Positions 59,776 through 64,000 of a stretch of 64,000 bases of DNA are shown here, piece after piece. This stretch comes from CAVQYV01 sp963718295 [NCBI: uncultured Methylomirabilota bacterium] (GTDB lineage Bacteria; Methylomirabilota; Methylomirabilia; CAVQYV01), in NCBI GenBank assembly GCA_963718295.1, contig CAVQYV010000006.1:248001-312000 (forward strand). Reading direction: 5' to 3'. Position numbers and translations under genes: made by a program. Under the pieces are notes generated by a model. The model worked only from the letters and a program-made list of their open reading frames with translations. It searched no databases and had not been told where the DNA came from. The stretch's first letter is position 1, and the number at the start of each line of letters is the position of its first letter.

Positions 59776-59786
59776 GCTACCGTGGA
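59712..59786 (-). tRNA. tRNA-Asn (GTT anticodon)
   Basis: The minus strand folds into a full cloverleaf: acceptor TCCACGG/CCGTGGA, D stem GCTC/GAGC, anticodon stem GCCGG/CCGGC with loop CTGTTAA (anticodon GTT), T stem GCAGG/CCTGC with loop TTCGAGC, discriminator G and an encoded CCA. It lies 20 bases downstream of mglA on the same strand. Confidence 0.96.
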
Positions 59787-59807
59787 ATACGATTTGTGAG
59801 AAATGAC

Positions 59808-60398
59808 TTAGCCGGCGCTGCGTTTCAGCTCGGTGAGCACCAGCCTGGCGATCGCCTTGAGGGTTTCAAAAACGCCTGTCCCCCGGGAGGCGACTGTCTC
59901 GAAGTAGGCGTAGTTATTTCGATTCAAGGTGCGTTGGAGCTCCTCCACCGGGAGGATGTTGGGCAGATCCCGTTTGTTATATTGTAGGACAAAGGGGATT
60001 TTCTCAATGCTCAATCCGTGCTCTGATAAGTGGGCCTCCAGGTTATGGAAGGATTCGATGTTGGATTCCATGCGCTCCACCTGGGAATCGGCCACAAACA
60101 CCACCCCGTCGGCGCCCTTCAGGATGAGCTTGCGGCTCGCATCGTAGAACACCTGTCCCGGAACCGTGTACAGGTGAAATCGGGTCTTGAAGCCCCGAAT
60201 GGTCCCCAGCTCCAAAGGCAAAAAATCAAAGAAGAGGGTCCTCTCCGTCTCGGTGGCCAAGGAGATCAACTTACCTCGGGTCTGTGGGTTCACCTTCTGA
60301 TAGATGTATTGAAGGTTGGTCGTTTTCCCCCCTAACCCTGGGCCATAGTAGACGATCTTGCAGTTGATCTCTCGGGAAGAGTAGTTGATGAAGGACAT
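59808..60398 (-). CDS. mglA: MglA-type small Ras-like GTPase
   Basis: The 196-residue GTPase has the P-loop [12 protein letters not shown], the switch-region segment [15 protein letters not shown] with the MglA-type insertion, and the base-recognition motif YNKRDLP. MglA sets cell polarity for gliding or for pole-localised machinery in myxobacteria and others. Its partner MglB is the GTPase activator encoded 11 bases upstream. The gene is unbroken. No motility genes lie in the window, so the output here is unknown. Confidence 0.93.
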   Translation of the reverse strand: MSFINYSSREINCKIVYYGPGLGGKTTNLQYIYQKVNPQTRGKLISLATETERTLFFDFLPLELGTIRGFKTRFHLYTVPGQVFYDASRKLILKGADGVVFVADSQVERMESNIESFHNLEAHLSEHGLSIEKIPFVLQYNKRDLPNILPVEELQRTLNRNNYAYFETVASRGTGVFETLKAIARLVLTELKRSAG

Positions 60399-60409
60399 CC
60401 TATTTCGCC

Positions 60410-60922
60410 TCAGATGGTAAACAAGTTCTCGATATCCGCATCGGTGATCTCGGCGAAGTGCGTCTCTATCATCTCCTTTGCCTCTCCCCCCTTCGCCTCA
60501 GCCTTTTCGAATACGGTTTGAAAGATCTGATTGAGCTCCTCGGACGCCTTCTTCGCCCTCAACCGCACCAATCCCAAGGAAGAGCGCTCATCGAAGATGA
60601 TGAGCAGAATGACCTTCTTGCCGATGATGGAAATGTGCAGGTGATCGCGCTGGCCCTCATGGAACAGGATGGAAAACTCCTCCTCTCCGAGCAGCTGCGC
60701 CAACCCCCCCGTGGCGGCAATATTGCCGGCGGCCAAGGAAGCCAAGGAGGTCGTATCCATACCCTGAGTCTCTCCGCAGGCGGCAATCAGCTGTCCATTC
60801 TTATCGATGACGAAGATGGACTTCGCCCTTGCCTCCCCCTGAAGCTTGGCCAAGGACGCATCAATTCTCTTAGATTCCTCCTCGAAGATGACCAAATTGG
60901 AGCCAAACAATTTGCCTTCCAC
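60410..60922 (-). CDS. mglB: MglB-type roadblock/LC7 protein
   Basis: A 170-residue roadblock/LC7 protein: [18 protein letters not shown] and the central [20 protein letters not shown], then [20 protein letters not shown], the standard roadblock core (about 30-130). It forms dimers that stimulate GTP hydrolysis by MglA. The gene order mglB-mglA is the usual operon. A long acidic helical tail (about 135-170) follows the core. Confidence 0.9.
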   Translation of the reverse strand: MEGKLFGSNLVIFEEESKRIDASLAKLQGEARAKSIFVIDKNGQLIAACGETQGMDTTSLASLAAGNIAATGGLAQLLGEEEFSILFHEGQRDHLHISIIGKKVILLIIFDERSSLGLVRLRAKKASEELNQIFQTVFEKAEAKGGEAKEMIETHFAEITDADIENLFTI

Positions 60923-61033
60923 CCCTTCCTTTGGATGGAGCAGCTATCTTAGCGGCTCGTGTCAGGATTTATAGCACAGAAGCCTCTGGGGAATCAAATA
61001 TTTTTGAGCCCCCCATCTATCCCCGCTGCGCCA

Positions 61034-61996
61034 TCATTCCCCGCACTTCTTGAGCAGGGCCGCCCAGTCCCGATCGACCTTCTCCTGCAACCTCTGGATG
61101 ATCCCCTCGTTCTCCGGCCGAAAGAGATGGCGGAATCGTCCCTGCCGCTTGAGCCATTCCGTGACCGGCTTTTTCTCCTTGGGCTTATAGGTCAGGCGAT
61201 ACTCGCCGTTTACTACTTCATAAAGCGGCCAATAGCAGGTATCTACAGCCAGCTGGGTCAACTCCAGGGTCTCCTCCATGTCGTGCCGCCATCCCCGGTT
61301 GCAGGAGGCCAGGACGTTGATGAAGGAGGGTCCGGGCACCTCCAGGGCCTTGCGCACTTTGTTGATCAGCTCACCCCACCGGGAAGGAATCGTGGCCGAC
61401 TGGGCTACATAGGGGATTTCGTGGGCCACCACGATCTCGGTGAGGTTCTTGCGAAATTCCCTTTTCCCGGGAATGAGCGACCCCACCGGGCTGGTGGTGG
61501 TGTCCGCCCCCATGGGAGAGGCGCTGGACCGTTGGATTCCGGTATTCATGTATCCTTCATTGTTGTAGCAGACATAGAGAAAACGATGCCCTCTCTCCAG
61601 GGCCCCGGATAGGGATTGCAGCCCGATATCATAGGTGCCTCCATCCCCTCCGAAAGCGATGAAGCGAATCTCCTGGTCGGCGGGGATCTTTCCCTGCCGC
61701 TTGAGGGAGCGATACATCGCCTCCGCTCCGCTGATGGTGGCCGCCGCATTCTCGAAGGCATTATGGATCCAAGGGGCCCGCCAGGAGGTGAAGGGAAAGA
61801 TGGAGGTGCTCACCTCCAGACAGCCCGTGGCATTGGCCAGGACTACCGGGTAATCGGAGGCCAAGAGGATCTGGCGCACGGCGATGGGGGCCCCGCATCC
61901 CGGGCAGAGGCGATGTCCTCCTGCCAGAATCTCGGGACGCTGGGCCAGTTGTTTAATCGTGATCGGTTTTGCCGAAGATACGTTCGCTGTGTTCAT
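61034..61996 (-). CDS. porB: Pyruvate:ferredoxin oxidoreductase, beta subunit
   Basis: The thiamine-diphosphate subunit of the enzyme that splits pyruvate to acetyl-CoA, CO2 and reduced ferredoxin. It has the cluster motif LCPGCGAPIAVRQ with a further Cys in NATGCLEVSTS, and the diphosphate/Mg motif FGGDGGTYDIGLQS with YVCYNNEGYMNTGIQRS. Length is 320 residues and the frame is clean. It lies 12 bases after porA. Confidence 0.93.
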   Translation of the reverse strand: MNTANVSSAKPITIKQLAQRPEILAGGHRLCPGCGAPIAVRQILLASDYPVVLANATGCLEVSTSIFPFTSWRAPWIHNAFENAAATISGAEAMYRSLKRQGKIPADQEIRFIAFGGDGGTYDIGLQSLSGALERGHRFLYVCYNNEGYMNTGIQRSSASPMGADTTTSPVGSLIPGKREFRKNLTEIVVAHEIPYVAQSATIPSRWGELINKVRKALEVPGPSFINVLASCNRGWRHDMEETLELTQLAVDTCYWPLYEVVNGEYRLTYKPKEKKPVTEWLKRQGRFRHLFRPENEGIIQRLQEKVDRDWAALLKKCGE

Positions 61997-62008
61997 CTCT
62001 TTTCCCCT

Positions 62009-63193
62009 CTATTCCCTGACCTGCAGATAATCATGCAGTATCTCTACCTTCCCCGTGGCCAGGATCTCCTTGCCCCGGGAAAAGGCCTTCCGGATCTCTG
62101 CCAGACTCGGCTCCCGACCACCCAAACCGTAAATGTAATTATAGGTCAAGGGAGGCCTCTCCAGACCCAAGAGTGCCGAGCGCACCTCAATGAAGACCGG
62201 GCCGCCCATGGCCCCAAAGGACTCGGATCGGTCCATAATCGCCAGTACCTTTAGGTCCTTGAGGGCAGCGGCGAGTTCCTGATAGGGGAAGGGGCGGAAG
62301 ACCCTCATTTTCACCAGCCCTGCCCGAACCCCGCTGGCCCTCATTTCATCCACTATCTCCTTGGCGGTCCCGGCGGCGGAGTTGAGGATGAGCATGCCGA
62401 TCTCGGCCCCATCCATCCGGTACTCCTCAAAATAGCCATATTTCCGGCCCGACAACTTCCCATATTCCTCGCCCACCCGCAGAATAATAGGTGCAGCATT
62501 CTTCATCGCCTCCACCTGCTGCCGCTTGTGTTCCGTGTAATAGTCCTGCAAATCCACCGGCCCGTAGGTCACCGGGTGCTCCAGGTCGAGGAGGGGATGA
62601 AACTTGTTCTGATAGGGGCCCACGAAGCCCTTCACCTCGTCGTCTTCCAGGATCTCCATCCGTTCGATGGAGTGGCTAATAATGAATCCATCATAGCACA
62701 CCGCCACCGGGAGGCGCACCGAAGGCTCCTCCCCAATCCGCACGGCCTGGATGAAGTTATCGTAGCCCTCCTGGGCATTCTCAGAATAGAGCTGGATCCA
62801 CCCGGAATCCCTGGCTCCCATGGAATCGCTGTGATCCCCATGAATATTGAGGGGGGCGTTCAGGGCCCGGTTGACGATGGTCATGACGATCGGCAGGCGC
62901 AGCCCGGAGGCGCAATACATGATCTCCCACATGAGGGCCATCCCTTGAGCCGAGGTGGCAGTCATCACCCTTCCTCCGGCAGCGGAGGCACCCACGCAAG
63001 CGCTCATGGCCGAATGTTCGCTCTCCACCGTTACTAACTCCGTATCTACCATGCCGTCCGCAACAAAGGAAGCAAATTGCTGCATGAGCTCCGTCTGCGG
63101 AGTAATCGGGTAGGCCGCGCAGACATCCGGGTTGATCTGCCGCATGGCCTCTGCTATGGCCTGATTCCCGCTATATGCCACAATCTTTCCCAT
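62009..63193 (-). CDS. porA: Pyruvate:ferredoxin oxidoreductase, alpha subunit
   Basis: The subunit contacting thiamine and pyruvate. Landmarks are SGNQAIAEAMRQINPDVCAA, AYPITPQTELMQQF, TVESEHSAMSACVGASAAGG (Thr-Glu for thiamine activation), TATSAQGMALMWEIMYCASG and a second domain starting near IGMLILNSAAGTAKEIVDEM. Length 394 matches the four-subunit enzyme type. Gene order C-D-A-B on the minus strand is standard for this enzyme. Confidence 0.93.
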   Translation of the reverse strand: MGKIVAYSGNQAIAEAMRQINPDVCAAYPITPQTELMQQFASFVADGMVDTELVTVESEHSAMSACVGASAAGGRVMTATSAQGMALMWEIMYCASGLRLPIVMTIVNRALNAPLNIHGDHSDSMGARDSGWIQLYSENAQEGYDNFIQAVRIGEEPSVRLPVAVCYDGFIISHSIERMEILEDDEVKGFVGPYQNKFHPLLDLEHPVTYGPVDLQDYYTEHKRQQVEAMKNAAPIILRVGEEYGKLSGRKYGYFEEYRMDGAEIGMLILNSAAGTAKEIVDEMRASGVRAGLVKMRVFRPFPYQELAAALKDLKVLAIMDRSESFGAMGGPVFIEVRSALLGLERPPLTYNYIYGLGGREPSLAEIRKAFSRGKEILATGKVEILHDYLQVRE

Positions 63194-63261
63194 ATCCTCT
63201 CCCTTCGTCCTCCGTTGAAAAAAACTCGTCCACCGTTCCTGTGTCCATCACCATTATGACC

Positions 63262-63582
63262 CTATGCCCCCTCATCCGCCTTGAGAGCCTCCCCTTCCTC
63301 CACCATGCTGATGGCGCTCGGCTTGTGGGGACACACTTTGGAGCAGATGCCGCACCCCTTGCAATGATTGAGGTCAAATCCCGTCATTTTGCCATCCTTC
63401 ACAATGATCGCCGCATCCGGACAATAGAACCAACAAAATAGGTCATGAGTACATCTGTCGGGATGAAGAATGGGCCGAAAGGCCCTCCAGGTTCCTGTGT
63501 TATATTGCTCCGAGTTCCCGGGCTCGACAATCACGCCTCCGATGGGCAGTTCTTTCCAGCCCTTAAGCCGTTCCTCGCTCAT
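63262..63582 (-). CDS. porD: Pyruvate:ferredoxin oxidoreductase, delta (ferredoxin) subunit
   Basis: Small iron-sulfur subunit passing electrons to ferredoxin. The second cluster motif is standard, CKGCGICSKVCP. The first is CTHDLFCWFYCP, i.e. CxxDxxCxxxCP, with Asp where the second Cys normally stands. The same Asp substitution in archaeal (Pyrococcus) ferredoxin gives a labile or Asp-ligated cluster with altered potential. Length is 106 residues. The start overlaps the porC stop by four bases, indicating coupled translation. Confidence 0.9.
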   Translation of the reverse strand: MSEERLKGWKELPIGGVIVEPGNSEQYNTGTWRAFRPILHPDRCTHDLFCWFYCPDAAIIVKDGKMTGFDLNHCKGCGICSKVCPHKPSAISMVEEGEALKADEGA

Positions 63583-64000
63583 TCTCCCTTTACCTCCTCA
63601 TGGGCCCGCCTCACCGCGTTCAGGTTTCCCTCTACCACCTTGGCCAGGAATTTCTTTCCCAGCGTCTTTTCGACTTCTTTGAGGATATTCTCCAGCTTCA
63701 ACTGTCCCGTCACCTTCACCAGGGCCGCCATCATGGGAGTGTTGGGGATGGGCCGCCCCATCTCCTCCAGGGCAATCTTGGTCGCGTCCACCGTGAAGAT
63801 CTTCCTGCCCCGAAGCCCCATTTTCTTGCGCATTTCGGCCGGCGAGTTGGGGGTGTTCACAATAATTGAGGCATCCTCCGGGGTCCCCTCGGTAACATCC
63901 ACGATGCCAATCAGCGTGGGGTCCAGTACCACCACCACCTGGGGGTTGATCACCGCACTGTGGAGGCGGATGGGTTTATCGCTGATTCGATTGAAGGCAC
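63579..64000 (-). CDS. porC: Pyruvate:ferredoxin oxidoreductase, gamma subunit (partial)
   Basis: The C-terminal two thirds of the gamma subunit: NPQVVVVLDPTLIGIVDVTE, IIVNTPNSPAEMRKKMG, IFTVDATKIALEEMGRPIPN and TPMMAALVKVTGQLKLENIL. The frame is open to the right edge, where RISDKPIRLHSAVINPQ continues, so the N-terminus lies outside. This subunit helps bind coenzyme A and holds the complex together. Confidence 0.92.
   Translation of the reverse strand, partial: AFNRISDKPIRLHSAVINPQVVVVLDPTLIGIVDVTEGTPEDASIIVNTPNSPAEMRKKMGLRGRKIFTVDATKIALEEMGRPIPNTPMMAALVKVTGQLKLENILKEVEKTLGKKFLAKVVEGNLNAVRRAHEEVKGE

Overview
The window looks like a chromosomal contig from an uncultured anaerobic bacterium, probably Desulfobacterota/deltaproteobacterial-like. 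This is an inference from gene content: a four-subunit pyruvate:ferredoxin oxidoreductase, a glycyl radical enzyme (GRE) cluster with a sigma-54 activator, an MglA/MglB pair, patatin lipoproteins and many arylsulfatases. No rRNA or other marker is present to fix the lineage.

Layout. 1-5.7 kb: small membrane and envelope genes (SYLF, DUF202, DUF1622), a pentameric ligand-gated-channel-like protein, an orphan antitoxin and a Fic protein with its own promoter and operator. 5.8-20.4 kb: a sulfate-ester region with three intact arylsulfatases, three sulfatase remnants, a 5'-nucleotidase-like phosphoesterase, a BASS transporter, a DUF1345-like membrane protein, a SulP permease and a VapBC pair. 20.6-23 kb: HdeD-like and MscS-like membrane proteins. 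23-35.7 kb: a patatin lipoprotein, then a glycolytic cluster (fba fragment, gap, pyk, AI-2E exporter-like gene, pgk, eno, gpm, glk, porin, pgm). 36-41.5 kb: outer-membrane barrel, second patatin, TPR-secretin lipoprotein, SHOCT lipoprotein. 41.7-58.8 kb, all on the minus strand: a GRE/aconitase-X catabolic region with PFK-like, SDR and glucose-dehydrogenase-like enzymes, BASS transporters, and a PAS-GAF sigma-54 activator. 59-64 kb: a serine-recombinase remnant against tRNA-Asn, then mglA, mglB and porBADC.

How it fits together. Sulfatases plus SulP and BASS carriers suggest release of sulfate from organic sulfate esters. The glycolytic genes plus PFK-like protein and PorABCD give a route from glucose to acetyl-CoA. 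The most distinctive unit is a four-gene operon, ABM monooxygenase-like, GRE, AcnX small subunit and AcnX large subunit. It is bounded by a sigma-54 -24/-12 promoter and a 14-bp hairpin and lies next to its likely activator. Its substrate is unknown.

Sequence state. Many genes from 24 to 59 kb carry single-base frameshifts or abrupt internal deletions, while 5-23 kb and 59.8-64 kb are essentially clean. This could be real decay or uneven assembly quality, and I cannot separate the two from sequence alone. Coordinates of broken genes span the whole reconstructed gene.
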